From Paraburkholderia fungorum (GTDB taxonomy: Bacteria; Pseudomonadota; Gammaproteobacteria; Burkholderiales; Burkholderiaceae): a DNA stretch of 64,000 nucleotides. Where the stretch lies: NCBI RefSeq assembly GCF_003610895.1, contig NZ_MCAS01000009.1:124001-188000 (forward strand), in the 5' to 3' direction. The notes below the pieces were generated by a model. It saw only the letters and a program-made list of their open reading frames with translations. It was not told the DNA's origin and ran no database searches. Shown here piece after piece: positions 32,656 to 41,187 of the stretch. Numbering within the stretch: position 1 is the first letter of the stretch; each line of letters opens with the position of its first letter. The translations under genes and the position numbers were made by a program.

Positions 32656-33039
32656 TTACCCCGCCGCTTGCACATCGATGGAATCGACCCGGTTCGGGTA
32701 GAACGCCAGATGCTGCGCAATCTCTTTCACGGGCGCGTAGGGCGACTCGTAGGTCCAAACCGCATTCACTGCCCGCTCGCCGCCAATCGGAATGCTGTAG
32801 TACGCGCAATCGCCTTTGTACGGGCAATAAGTCGCGTGATCGGTGCGTTCCAGCAGTGTCATCTCGACGTCGTTGCGCGGAATGTAATACACGGCCGGAT
32901 ACGACGCCTCACGCAGCACGAGCGCATTGCGCGTATCCGCGATCACGCGGCCGGCTACCGTGACCACCACGCGAGCCTGGTCCGGCTCGACTGTGATCGG
33001 ATGATCGGGCCCGGGGACCTTGATGGTTTTTTCAGTCAT
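32656..33039 (-). CDS. DUF427 family protein
   Basis: The 127-aa protein shows the DUF427 pattern: ARVVVTVAGRVIADTRNALVLRE, then YYIPRNDVEMTLLERTDHATYCPYKGDCAYYSI, then WTYESPYAPVKEIAQHLAFYP. It folds as a compact beta-tent in solved relatives; the function is not established. AGGAG upstream supports the ATG at 33039; a longer frame to 33168 lacks family support. It lies downstream of acpA on the same strand but is separated by a terminator, so it is probably transcribed separately. Confidence 0.88.
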   Translation of the reverse strand: MTEKTIKVPGPDHPITVEPDQARVVVTVAGRVIADTRNALVLREASYPAVYYIPRNDVEMTLLERTDHATYCPYKGDCAYYSIPIGGERAVNAVWTYESPYAPVKEIAQHLAFYPNRVDSIDVQAAG

Positions 33040-33239
33040 GCTGTCGAACTCCTGGATGAGTGGGCAAACCGGCAACACGTTGCTAAGGATTTCGAGCCGC
33101 CGCCGGCGCGAATGCTCGCGTACTGCGTCGAAGCATACGCCGCTCATGAAAACGCGTTGTGTTGCCATCTGAGTGGTGGCGTGGAGTGTGTGCCGTTTCG
33201 CGCCGTCCTGTTCCCCGCGTTCTCCGCGCGACGAAAATG

Positions 33240-33263
33240 AAAAAGGGCAGCCGAAGCTGCCCT
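33240..33263 (-). terminator. Terminator of acpA with UUCG tetraloop
   Basis: The 8-bp stem agggcagc (33244-33251) with gctgccct (33256-33263) encloses a loop that reads TTCG on the minus strand. It is followed there by TTTTT (complement of 33240-33244, one base shared with the stem). It lies 124 nt beyond the acpA stop codon and before DUF427. Confidence 0.85.
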
Positions 33264-33311
33264 GTCAAAGTCCCGTCATCTGCCGCGCTGTTGCGGACTG
33301 ACTGTGTCTAT

Positions 33312-33381
33312 TCGCGAATCGCGGACGGCTTGAGCTCCGCCGCTCAACTGTTGAGCGAGGACTACCGTCCGCGATTCGCGA
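33312..33381. repeat. 17-bp inverted repeat with a nested 8-bp inverted repeat, 3' of acpA
   Basis: The arms 33312-33328 (tcgcgaatcgcggacgg) and 33365-33381 are perfect reverse complements over 17 bp, separated by 36 bp. Within the spacer cgctcaac (33341-33348) and gttgagcg (33350-33357) pair around a single T. The structure starts 5 bp after the acpA stop codon. It may fold as a long branched 3' UTR stem or as a DNA cruciform; its function is unknown. Confidence 0.85.
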
Positions 33382-33386
33382 GTCAT

Positions 33387-34970
33387 TTACTGCTTGATGT
33401 TCAACGCAGCTGTCAGGTCGCCCATCGGCTTGCTGCCGTTGCTGACCAGCGCGGCATCGCGCGTGGTGATACCCGGCAGTTTCGGCAGCGAGTAGCGGCG
33501 CGTGATGAAGCGCAGGATCGACGTCGTGTCATATTGCGTGTGATCGACGAAACCCTTCTTCGCGTACGGCGAGATGATCAGCGCCGGGATGCGCGAGCCC
33601 GGACCCCAACGGTCGGCCTTGGGCGGTGCAACGTGGTCCCAGAAGCCGCCGTTCTCGTCATACGTCACGACCACCAGCATGTTGGCCCACTGCGGGCTTT
33701 TCTGCAGATGCGAGATCACGTCGGCAATGTGCTGGTCGCCCGACGCCACGTCGGTGTAACCCGCGTGCTCGTTCAGGTTGCCTTGCGGCTTGTAGAACGA
33801 CACTTGTGGCAGCGTGCCGCTGTCGATCGCCTTGATGAACTCGGAGCCTGCGAGACCGCCGTCGAGCAAGTGCTGTGAACGGTTCGCGGTACCCGGCGCG
33901 AGGTCGGCGAAATAGTTGAACGGCTGGTGGTGCGGCTGGAAGTTCGGCGCCGTCAGATTCGCGCCGTAGATCACGTTCGACGTGCCGGTTTGCGCCGCCG
34001 AGACTGCCGCACCCCATGCGCCGCCGTACCATGCCCACGACACGTTGGCGTTGTTCAGCAGATCGCCGATGTGCTGTTGCGTCTGGCCCGGCAGGGTCGT
34101 CGCCGCGCCCGGATCGGCCAGATTGGTATCGCCGCCCGAAGCCGGCTTGTTGCCGCTCGGCTGATACGGCGGCTGCATCGTGTTGATCGCAAAGAAGTCA
34201 GGCGTGAGGTTGCCCGAGAGCACGTACTTCGGCGGGCCGCTCAGCGCCGAAGCAGGCGAGTTGGTCGCGAGCTTCAGCGTCACGCCGTCGCTTTCGACCG
34301 CGGAGATAGAACCGGCCGCCGGACTCTTGTCCGCATTCGGATAGGTCGGCGTGCACGAGCAGACCAGCCACTGGTGATTCAGGAACGAGCCGCCAAACGC
34401 GCCCATGAAGAAGTTGTCGGCCAGCGTGTACTGCTGGGCGATCTTCCACAGCGGCAGCTGGTTGGCGTTGAGCGCGTAGTTGCCCATCACGAGACCGCCG
34501 GAATCCGCCCACGCGGCGAACTTGTCGTTCTTGCCGCCGTTGATCTGCATCTGGTTTTCATAGAAGCGGTGATACAGATCGCGCGTCGTGGCCGTGATCG
34601 GCGTGTTGAAGCCCTTCGGATCGTCGATGGAGAACGGGCTGTTCGGCAGATTGGCCGTCATCGCTTGCGTCACCGCCGGCGTCACGCCGGTTTGCGTCAG
34701 ACCGTTCCACACTTGCGGCAGGGTGGCGAGCGGCGTGCCGTTGCGGTCGACCTGCGTGGCGCTTGCCGCCGTCACGTTCTGCAGACCGTTGGCGCCCGGG
34801 AAGTTGCCGTACAGATTGTCGAAGCTGCGATTCTCCGCGTAGATCACCACGACCGTCTTGATCGACGTGATGTCCGGTTGAGCGTTGAGATCGCTGCCGC
34901 CACCGCACGCATATAGGGTCAGCGCTGCTGCGATCGCGATAGGCGTCGCGCAGATCAGTTTTTTGTTCAT
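33387..34970 (-). CDS. acpA: Exported acid phosphatase / phospholipase C-type phosphoesterase (AcpA family)
   Basis: The 527-aa protein has a signal sequence with a lipobox-like LYAC near residue 22 and a phosphoesterase domain (PF04185 type). Key motifs are VVVIYAENRSFDNLYGNFPGAN near residue 40 and the late metal/substrate motif VTYDENGGFWDHVAPP, followed by GPGSRIPALIISPYAKKG. Characterised AcpA releases phosphate from diverse esters; phospholipase C members of the same fold cut phosphatidylcholine. I chose the ATG at 34970 (MNKKLICATP). PHO-box-like sequence lies 88 nt upstream. It is divergent from a di-haem protein gene. Confidence 0.88.
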   Translation of the reverse strand: MNKKLICATPIAIAAALTLYACGGGSDLNAQPDITSIKTVVVIYAENRSFDNLYGNFPGANGLQNVTAASATQVDRNGTPLATLPQVWNGLTQTGVTPAVTQAMTANLPNSPFSIDDPKGFNTPITATTRDLYHRFYENQMQINGGKNDKFAAWADSGGLVMGNYALNANQLPLWKIAQQYTLADNFFMGAFGGSFLNHQWLVCSCTPTYPNADKSPAAGSISAVESDGVTLKLATNSPASALSGPPKYVLSGNLTPDFFAINTMQPPYQPSGNKPASGGDTNLADPGAATTLPGQTQQHIGDLLNNANVSWAWYGGAWGAAVSAAQTGTSNVIYGANLTAPNFQPHHQPFNYFADLAPGTANRSQHLLDGGLAGSEFIKAIDSGTLPQVSFYKPQGNLNEHAGYTDVASGDQHIADVISHLQKSPQWANMLVVVTYDENGGFWDHVAPPKADRWGPGSRIPALIISPYAKKGFVDHTQYDTTSILRFITRRYSLPKLPGITTRDAALVSNGSKPMGDLTAALNIKQ

Positions 34971-35057
34971 TGGGTATGTGTTCTCTCTCTCGCGTTGGGG
35001 ATGGGTCGCATGCATTACTTACACGGCTGACCGCGAGCGAAAGTTTGAATAATGAAT

Positions 35058-35135
35058 TTGACAGAAAGATGTAAATAATTACGAATAGCCTTTGTTTTTG
35101 AAATTTCCGTCGGCTGTATGTCATTTAAGCGACAT
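35058..35135. promoter_or_regulatory. Two weak, divergent PHO-box-like repeats between acpA and the di-haem gene
   Basis: On the minus strand 35075-35058 reads TTTACAT-CTTT-CTGTCAA, pointing to acpA (10 of 14 half-site matches to CTGTCAT). On the plus strand 35118-35135 reads ATGTCAT-TTAA-GCGACAT, pointing to the di-haem gene (10 of 14). Both use 11-bp spacing. The second also forms an ATGTC/GACAT inverted repeat, so it could be another operator. The acpA side has AT-rich -10 candidates (attatt). Confidence 0.35.
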
Positions 35136-35186
35136 GCAGATGAAATACGATCGCGGACTTCAATATCGCAAATTCACATCATTCAT

Positions 35187-36707
35187 ATGCGGCTTGGTCT
35201 CATGGGGATTCGGAAATCGGCGATTCAGCCGCGGGCGCGGCGGCGCGGGGTGTCGACGGGTAGAGGCGCCGGGCTGGCGCTCGCGCTCGCGGCAATAATC
35301 ATGAGCCTGGCGGCGTGTGATGCCGGGTCGTCGAAAGATAATAGTAAGAATATAGAAAGTAATGGTAATGTTAATGAAAGAATTGGCGCACAAGTAAATA
35401 CCAAGGCGAATCCGGACGCCAATACAAATGGGGGCATTGAGGCTCAAGCGAGTGCATCGGCTATATCCGGCTCTCTCGCCGCGTCGGCCGTCAACGCGGC
35501 TGCCCCGGTTGCCGGACAGACCCGCGCGCAAGTCTACGAATCCGTGCGCAAGATGACGGCGGTGGGCAAGCAGTTGTTCTTCGACCCGGCGCTGTCCGGC
35601 TCGGGCAAGCTGGCGTGCGCGTCGTGCCACAGTCCGGAGCACGCCTTTTCGCCGGCAAATTCACTGTCAGTGCAACTGGGCGGCAACGACATGCACCGCA
35701 CCGGCATGCGCGCCGCGCCGACGCTCAAGTACCTGCAATCGGTGCCGGCGTTCGCCGAGCACTATCACGAGTCGGACGACGAAGGCGACGAAAGCGTCGA
35801 TGCCGGGCCGACCGGCGGTTTGACGTGGGACGGCCGGGTCGATCGCGGCTCGGACCAGGCGCGCATTCCACTGCTGTCGTCGTTCGAAATGGGCAGCTCA
35901 CCGGCGAAGGTCACGGCGGCCGTGAAGAGCGCACCATATGCCGACGCTTTTCGCGCGGCATTCGGCGAGCATATTTTCGATAGTGACGAAGCCACCTTCA
36001 ATGCCGTGCTGCAGGCGCTGGAAACCTTCGAGCAGACCCCGGAGATTTTCTACCCGTACACCAGCAAGTACGACGCGTATCTGGCGGGTAAAGCACAGCT
36101 GACCAAGGCCGAACTACACGGTCTGGAAGTCTTCAACGACGAAAAGAAGGGCAATTGCGCGAGCTGCCACATCAGCCAGCGCACCATGGACGGCGCGCCG
36201 CCGCAGTTCAGCGACTTCGGTCTGATTGCGATCGGCGTGCCGCGCAACCGCGCACTGCCGGTGAACCGCGATCCGCATTTCTACGACCTCGGCGCATGCG
36301 GGCCGGAGCGTACCGATCTGCAGGGCCGTGCCGAGTTTTGCGGCATCTTCCGCACGCCGACGCTGCGCAACGTCGCGTTGAAGAAGAGTTTCTTTCACAA
36401 CGGCATCTATCATTCTCTCGATCAGGTCGTGCGCTTCTATGCGCAGCGCGACACGAATCCGGAAAAGTTCTATCCGGCCTCGAAGGGCAAGGTGCAGAAA
36501 TTCGACGATCTGCCGCAGCGCTACTGGGCCAACCTGAACACTGAGCCGCCGTTCGATCGCAAGCCGGGTGACAAGCCGGCGCTCGATGAGGCCGAAATCA
36601 AGGACATCGTGGCGTTTCTGAATACGCTCACGGACGGATACAAACCGGAAGATAAGCTGGCCACCAGGCCGGAAGCCAAGCCGGAAAAGACAGCGGCCGC
36701 GAACTGA
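35187..36707 (+). CDS. Di-haem cytochrome c peroxidase / MauG-like lipoprotein
   Basis: The 506-aa product has a long basic n-region, a hydrophobic stretch and a lipobox (LAAC). A linker of low complexity follows, with runs of Asn, Ala and Ser that are AT-rich in DNA. Two CXXCH haem sites follow, both reading CASCH: ACASCHSPEHAFS, and NCASCHISQRTM about 180 residues later. This is the layout of bacterial di-haem peroxidases and MauG. C-terminal motifs include RTPTLRNVALKKSFFHNG. The start is uncertain (35187 or 35202). It may reduce peroxide or oxidise a partner in the periplasm. It is divergent from acpA. Confidence 0.88.
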   Translation: MRLGLMGIRKSAIQPRARRRGVSTGRGAGLALALAAIIMSLAACDAGSSKDNSKNIESNGNVNERIGAQVNTKANPDANTNGGIEAQASASAISGSLAASAVNAAAPVAGQTRAQVYESVRKMTAVGKQLFFDPALSGSGKLACASCHSPEHAFSPANSLSVQLGGNDMHRTGMRAAPTLKYLQSVPAFAEHYHESDDEGDESVDAGPTGGLTWDGRVDRGSDQARIPLLSSFEMGSSPAKVTAAVKSAPYADAFRAAFGEHIFDSDEATFNAVLQALETFEQTPEIFYPYTSKYDAYLAGKAQLTKAELHGLEVFNDEKKGNCASCHISQRTMDGAPPQFSDFGLIAIGVPRNRALPVNRDPHFYDLGACGPERTDLQGRAEFCGIFRTPTLRNVALKKSFFHNGIYHSLDQVVRFYAQRDTNPEKFYPASKGKVQKFDDLPQRYWANLNTEPPFDRKPGDKPALDEAEIKDIVAFLNTLTDGYKPEDKLATRPEAKPEKTAAAN

Positions 36708-36741
36708 TCACCGGGCGATGACCGCGCCGCCGCGGGCGCGG

Positions 36742-36981
36742 TTAGATGCCTGCGTCGGCAAGGATGTAATAGCAGCCGACCAGCAGCAGTGCGAACGACA
36801 CCATGACGCATGCAATACCAACGCGAGTCAGCAGATTGGGCCAGCGTGCGCGGGGGAGGTTGTCCATCTGCACGATGCGCCGCGCAAGACCGGGATCACG
36901 GGCGATAGCGAACGGCACCAGCGCTACGCAAAAGAGCGCAAGCGCGACAGTGACGGTTTCGAGAGCAAACGGGAGGTTCAT
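36742..36981 (-). CDS. Small two-span membrane protein, 79 aa
   Basis: Two hydrophobic segments (about residues 8-27 and 55-75) are separated by a charged loop, AIARDPGLARRIVQMDNLPRARWPN. The product ends inside or just after the second helix. I recognise no family. An 8-bp GC hairpin (accgcgcc 36721-36728, ggcgcggt 36735-36742) abuts its stop codon and may end both it and the convergent di-haem gene. Confidence 0.6.
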   Translation of the reverse strand: MNLPFALETVTVALALFCVALVPFAIARDPGLARRIVQMDNLPRARWPNLLTRVGIACVMVSFALLLVGCYYILADAGI

Positions 36982-37029
36982 AGGGCGGCGTTGGAAGCTT
37001 GATCGGCGCAGCAGCGCAACAAACCTATC

Positions 37030-37070
37030 TTAAGAAGACGTCTCATAAAAAAATATGAGACTGGTCTTAA
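37030..37070. promoter_or_regulatory. AT-rich inverted repeat upstream of the surface-antigen-like gene
   Basis: The arms aagac-g-tctcat (37035-37046) and atgaga-ctg-gtctt (37055-37068) form an 11-bp interrupted stem around an A-rich 8-nt loop. It sits in the 280-bp gap between divergent small genes and could be an operator or a weak terminator. Nothing else is recognised in 36982-37261. Confidence 0.4.
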
Positions 37071-37261
37071 AAGTGCTGAACGTCGCCGACTGGCGCGTTC
37101 CCAGGCAGGCGGGAGCCGCCTGCTGCACGTTGCCGCGCGTTGCTGCGAAGCCGCATCCGCAGGGCCACTTTGAGGGGGACATGCTATGCTTTTGGGGTCC
37201 AGATCACGAGCCGCCGCGAGCGCGCTCGAGAGAGCCGAATACTCTTCGAGGAGAACCCTTC

Positions 37262-37651
37262 ATGTCGATGCGAACCCGTGCCCTGTTTCACTTGACCGTC
37301 GGTGGCCTGCTGCTTGGCGGCGCTATCGGCGCGCAAGCGGCGAACCTCGGTTTTCTGAACGACACGCCGATTAGCTACATGAAGCAACGCGATATCGATT
37401 CGATCAAGAATGCAGTGGTTACTGCGCTGAACGACAAGCAGGACGGCGAAAGTGCGAGCTGGGTCAACGAAGGCACCGGCAACAGCGTCAAGATCGACGC
37501 GACGATCACCATCGCCAGCACCGCGAAAGACGGCGAGCGCACTTGCCGCGACGTCGGTGTCGTATTGAATGCGAAAGGGCAGTCGATGAACCTGCGTCCG
37601 CAGTTCTGCAAACAGGGCAGCGGCAACTGGCAATTGCAGAAAAAGCATTAA
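37262..37651 (+). CDS. RT0821/Lpp0805-type surface antigen domain protein
   Basis: The 129-aa product starts with a signal peptide (LFHLTVGGLLLGGAIGAQA, cleavage near residue 26). Its mature part resembles the 17-kDa surface antigen group: a Trp-Asn-type motif (ASWVNEGTGNSVKIDATITI), a central Arg-Cys pair (ERTCRDV), and a final FCKQGSGNWQL. Such domains occur in small periplasmic or surface proteins without known enzymatic roles. The ATG at 37262 is preceded by GAGGAG. The gene stands alone. Confidence 0.72.
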   Translation: MSMRTRALFHLTVGGLLLGGAIGAQAANLGFLNDTPISYMKQRDIDSIKNAVVTALNDKQDGESASWVNEGTGNSVKIDATITIASTAKDGERTCRDVGVVLNAKGQSMNLRPQFCKQGSGNWQLQKKH

Positions 37652-37733
37652 ACGTGCGGGCCGGTATGACAATGCGCGCCGGCTTGTCGCTGGCGCGGAC
37701 TGAAGCCGTGCGTCCTTGCGGCGCGTTGCGTCG

Positions 37734-38183
37734 ATGAGCGCGCGGGTCGTCTCCTGTGGCGTCGTATTGCTCGACCCGGACGGGCGGGTGCTGCTCGCAC
37801 ACGCCACCGAAACGTCTCACTGGGACGTTCCGAAAGGGCACGGAGAAGAGGGCGAAGCGCCGCACGTCACAGCCTTGCGCGAAATGGTCGAGGAGACCGG
37901 TATCGTGATCGAGCCCGTGCGTCTGAAGGATCTCGGACTGTTCGTCTACCGGCGCGACAAGGACCTGCATCTGTTCGCCGCGCGTGCAACCGCCGACGAA
38001 CTCGATCTCAGCACCTGCACCTGCACCTCGCTGTTTCCGCGCCGCTCTGACGGCACGCTGATTCCCGAAATGGACGCATACCGCTGGGTCACACTAGACG
38101 AAGTCGAGCGGTACGCGAGCCGTAGCCTCACGAGGCTCTTTCAAACCACGCTTTCGCTAGCCGAGTTGCATCGAACGCTATAG
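37734..38183 (+). CDS. Nudix hydrolase
   Basis: The 149-aa single-domain protein has a complete Nudix box: G-x5-E-x7-REMVEETGI, beginning in PKGHGEEGEAPHVTALREM (about residues 34-57). The preceding SHWDVPKGH is typical of enzymes that act on dinucleoside polyphosphates or other nucleoside diphosphate derivatives. The substrate is unknown. The start MSARVVSCGV at 37734 is chosen over 37716 on family grounds. It lies 82 bp after the surface-antigen gene. Confidence 0.85.
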   Translation: MSARVVSCGVVLLDPDGRVLLAHATETSHWDVPKGHGEEGEAPHVTALREMVEETGIVIEPVRLKDLGLFVYRRDKDLHLFAARATADELDLSTCTCTSLFPRRSDGTLIPEMDAYRWVTLDEVERYASRSLTRLFQTTLSLAELHRTL

Positions 38184-38254
38184 CGTGCGGCGTTTTGGCC
38201 GTAGCGCGGGCTGTACCCACCGGCAATCCCAACGACTGCGTGTTGCCGAGACGC

Positions 38255-39178
38255 TTAGTCGAGCGCGCGGTCGTTCGGATGCGCGAACAGCGTGCGGTTC
38301 TGTTCCGACAGCGGAAAATTCAGATTGATGCCACGGGGAGGAATCGGCTGCGTGAACCACTGGTTGTACAGGCGTTCCGCGTCGCCGGAAGTCTGGCCGC
38401 GCGCGATCACCCCGTTCACAAGCGTGCGAAGCGGCTCGTCGCCCTTGCGAAACATGCAGGCGTAAACCTCATAGCCGAGCGGCGTGCCGGTCACCACGAA
38501 GTCTTCGGGGTGCGGGTCGGTCGACCTGAAACCGTACAAGATCGGTTCGTCCATCACGAAGGCGGCCGCGCGGTCGTCCTTGAGCGCGGTGAAGGCTTCC
38601 TGATGATCGCGCGCGCTTGAAATGCGCATGTTCAGGTGTTTCTCGGTGTTCAGACGCCGCAGCAGGCGTTCGTCGGAGGTGCCTGCGGTTGTCACCACCG
38701 CCTTGCCGGCCAGGTCCGGAAAATCCGTGATGCCGTTGCTCTTGCGCGCGATCATGCGCACCGCGTACTGGAAAAAGCTGTTCGAGAAAGCGGCGACGCT
38801 TTCGCGTTCCACCGTGTGCGTGGTCGAGCCGCATTCCAGATCGATCTGGTTATTCAGCAACATCGGCGTGCGGTTTGACGAGGTCACGGTGATCTCGTGC
38901 ACCTTCAGTTGCGGCAGGCCGAGCGTTTTCTTGATTTCGTCGACGATCTGCAGCGCGATGGCTTGCGAGTAGCCGACCGTGCGCTTGCCGTCGAAGTACG
39001 AGAAGGGAATCGACGCTTCACGCACGCCGAGCACGACGACGCCGTCGTCGTGGATTTTCTTGAGCGTGCCGGTGAGTTCTTCCGCTTGAGCGGGGCTCAA
39101 GAGCGACGCAGCACCGAATGCGGCCAGCGCGACGAATGCGCTACGCATATTTTTTGCAACGAGTGCGACGCGATTCAT
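38255..39178 (-). CDS. Periplasmic amino-acid (glutamate/aspartate-type) ABC binding protein, orphan
   Basis: The 307-aa protein has a signal peptide ending near AQA (residue 32). Its fold is that of family 3 solute-binding proteins: GVVVLGVREASIPFSYFD, then TSSNRTPMLLNNQIDLECGSTTHT (GltI-like), and FVMDEPILYGF. It should bind an acidic amino acid in the periplasm. No permease or ATPase gene for such a transporter lies beside it, so it must work with components elsewhere or serve another role. The start MNRVALVAKNM at 39178 is preferred; the ATG at 39148 is an alternative. Confidence 0.85.
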   Translation of the reverse strand: MNRVALVAKNMRSAFVALAAFGAASLLSPAQAEELTGTLKKIHDDGVVVLGVREASIPFSYFDGKRTVGYSQAIALQIVDEIKKTLGLPQLKVHEITVTSSNRTPMLLNNQIDLECGSTTHTVERESVAAFSNSFFQYAVRMIARKSNGITDFPDLAGKAVVTTAGTSDERLLRRLNTEKHLNMRISSARDHQEAFTALKDDRAAAFVMDEPILYGFRSTDPHPEDFVVTGTPLGYEVYACMFRKGDEPLRTLVNGVIARGQTSGDAERLYNQWFTQPIPPRGINLNFPLSEQNRTLFAHPNDRALD

Positions 39179-39333
39179 GCGTGCAGCAGCGACAGTACGC
39201 GCGTGACGCGTAGCTTGTACTGTGCTTGCCCATGTTCTTGCCCCGCGGCAGGCTGCAACTTTCATCGTGTCTCCCGGACTGGCGCGGCTATCTAGGCCGC
39301 GCTGTCACATGTCGATGGAACATCGATGCAACT

Positions 39334-39367
39334 AAAAGGCGTGCATCCCGCTCGCGAAATGCACGCC
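39334..39367 (-). terminator. Terminator downstream of glnS
   Basis: The 9-bp stem ggcgtgcat (39338-39346) with atgcacgcc (39359-39367) is followed on the minus strand by TTTT (39337-39334). It lies 111 nt beyond the glnS stop codon. The remainder of 39179-39477 holds the short tandem repeat and no gene. Confidence 0.8.
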
Positions 39368-39392
39368 GTGTTCAACGTCAGATAAGCCACGT

Positions 39393-39447
39393 CAATGCGC
39401 CAGGTCAAATGCGCGACTTCAAATGCGCGACTTCAAATGCGCCACGT
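39393..39447. repeat. Short tandem repeat, four 13-14-bp units
   Basis: The units are caatgcgccaggt, caaatgcgcgactt (twice, identical) and caaatgcgccacgt, head to tail. They fall in the glnS 3' untranslated region before its terminator. The identical middle units suggest recent slippage duplication. No spacers are present, so this is not CRISPR. Confidence 0.85.
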
Positions 39448-39477
39448 CAGACCCGTTCCCGCCTTAGTGGCTCCAGC

Positions 39478-41187
39478 TTACGCCGGCTTGCCCCAACTGT
39501 CGCGCAAGCTGACGATGCGATTGAACACGGGCTTGCCCGGTTTCGAATCGACGCGGTCGGCGACGAAATAGCCATGGCGTTCGAACTGGTAACGTTGTTC
39601 CGGCAGCGCGTCGCGCGCGCCCGGTTCCAGGTAGGCGTTGACCACGCGCTTCGAATCCGGATTCAGCGCCTCGAGGAAGTCACGGCCACCGGCGTCCGGC
39701 TGCGGTTCCCTGAACAGACGGTCGTAGATGCGCACTTCAGCCGGGCACGCGGCGGCCGCGCTGACCCAGTGAATGTTGCCCTTGACCTTGTAGTTGTTCG
39801 CGCCTTCGGTGCCCGATTTGCTGTCCGGGAAGTAGTTGCAATGGACTGCGACGATGTTGCCGTTTTCGTCCTTGTCCGCGCCGGTGCATTCGATCACATA
39901 GCCGTAGCGCAGGCGCACCTTGTTACCCGGGAACAGGCGGAAGTAGCCCTTCGGCGGTGCTTCGTTGAAGTCTTCACGCTCGATCCACAGTTCGCGCGAA
40001 ATCGGGAATTCGCGCACGCCCTGTTCCGGATGATGCGGGTGGACCGGTGCGCTGCACGGCTCGTTCACGCCTTCAGGGAAGTTGTCGATGATCAGCTTGA
40101 CCGGATCGAGCACGGCCGCGGTGCGCGGCGCCTTGTCGTCCAGATCGTCGCGCAGCGCGCCTTCGAACACGCTCATGTCGATCCACGAATCGACCTTGGT
40201 GACGCCAATGCGCTCGCAGAACAACTGGATCGCTTCCGGCGTGAAACCGCGGCGGCGCACCCCGACGATGGTCGGCATGCGCGGATCGTCCCAGCCCTCG
40301 ACATGGCCTTCGGTCACGAGTTGCAGCAGCTTGCGCTTGCTGGTGATCGCATAGGTCAGGTTCAGGCGTGAAAACTCGATCTGTTGCGGCAGCGGACGCG
40401 TGAAAATTCCGGCCTCGGCCAACTCGTTCAGAATCCAGTCGTACAGCGGCCGGTGGTCTTCGAATTCGAGCGTGCACAGCGAATGCGTGATGTTTTCCAA
40501 CGCGTCCGAGATGCAGTGCGTGTAGTCGTACATCGGGTACACGCACCACGTGTCACCGGTGCGGTAGTGATGCGCAAAGCGGATACGGTAGATAACCGGA
40601 TCGCGCATGTTGAAGTTCGGCGACGACATGTCGATCTTCGCGCGCAGCACGTGCTCGCCTTCCTTGAACTCGCCGGCCTTCATGCGGCGGAACAGGTCGA
40701 GATTTTCCTGCACCGAACGCTCGCGGAAACGCGACGGCGTGCCGACTTCGGAAGCCGAGCCGCGGTTCGCGCGGATTTCTTCGGCCGACTGGCTATCGAC
40801 ATACGCCTTGCCGCGCTCGATCAGCAGTTCGGCGAATTCGTACAGTTTGTCGTAGTAGTCGCTTGCGAAATAAAGCTGTTCCTTGCCGTCTTTTTCCCAT
40901 TCGAAACCGAGCCAGCGCACGGAATCAATGATCGAGTCGACGTACTCGACACTTTCCTTTTCCGGATTCGTATCGTCAAAGCGCAGATGGCACACGCCGC
41001 CGTAGCTGCGCGCCACGCCGAAGTTCAGGCAAATGCTCTTGGCGTGGCCAATGTGCAGGTAGCCGTTCGGCTCAGGCGGAAAGCGCGTTTCGACGCGCTG
41101 ACCCCATTTGCCGGTGCGGTTGTCTTCGTCAATGGTGTTGCGGATGAAATTGGATGCCGCTGGCGCGTCGTTGCGTTCGGTATTCAT
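39478..41187 (-). CDS. glnS: Glutaminyl-tRNA synthetase
   Basis: The 569-aa class I synthetase has the HIGH motif in FPPEPNGYLHIGHAKSICLNF and the KMSKS-like ITSKRKL, followed by the two beta-barrel anticodon-binding domains. It charges tRNA-Gln in the cytosol. I chose the ATG at 41187 (MNTERNDAPA); the longer frame to 41229 is unlikely. A TAGAAT -10 candidate (minus strand, 41245-41240) lies about 53 nt upstream. Confidence 0.97.
   Translation of the reverse strand: MNTERNDAPAASNFIRNTIDEDNRTGKWGQRVETRFPPEPNGYLHIGHAKSICLNFGVARSYGGVCHLRFDDTNPEKESVEYVDSIIDSVRWLGFEWEKDGKEQLYFASDYYDKLYEFAELLIERGKAYVDSQSAEEIRANRGSASEVGTPSRFRERSVQENLDLFRRMKAGEFKEGEHVLRAKIDMSSPNFNMRDPVIYRIRFAHHYRTGDTWCVYPMYDYTHCISDALENITHSLCTLEFEDHRPLYDWILNELAEAGIFTRPLPQQIEFSRLNLTYAITSKRKLLQLVTEGHVEGWDDPRMPTIVGVRRRGFTPEAIQLFCERIGVTKVDSWIDMSVFEGALRDDLDDKAPRTAAVLDPVKLIIDNFPEGVNEPCSAPVHPHHPEQGVREFPISRELWIEREDFNEAPPKGYFRLFPGNKVRLRYGYVIECTGADKDENGNIVAVHCNYFPDSKSGTEGANNYKVKGNIHWVSAAAACPAEVRIYDRLFREPQPDAGGRDFLEALNPDSKRVVNAYLEPGARDALPEQRYQFERHGYFVADRVDSKPGKPVFNRIVSLRDSWGKPA

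Noticed and set aside
39393..39447. Possible CRISPR-like repeats after glnS.
   Set aside because: The units are contiguous 13-14-bp tandem copies without spacers, and no cas genes are nearby.
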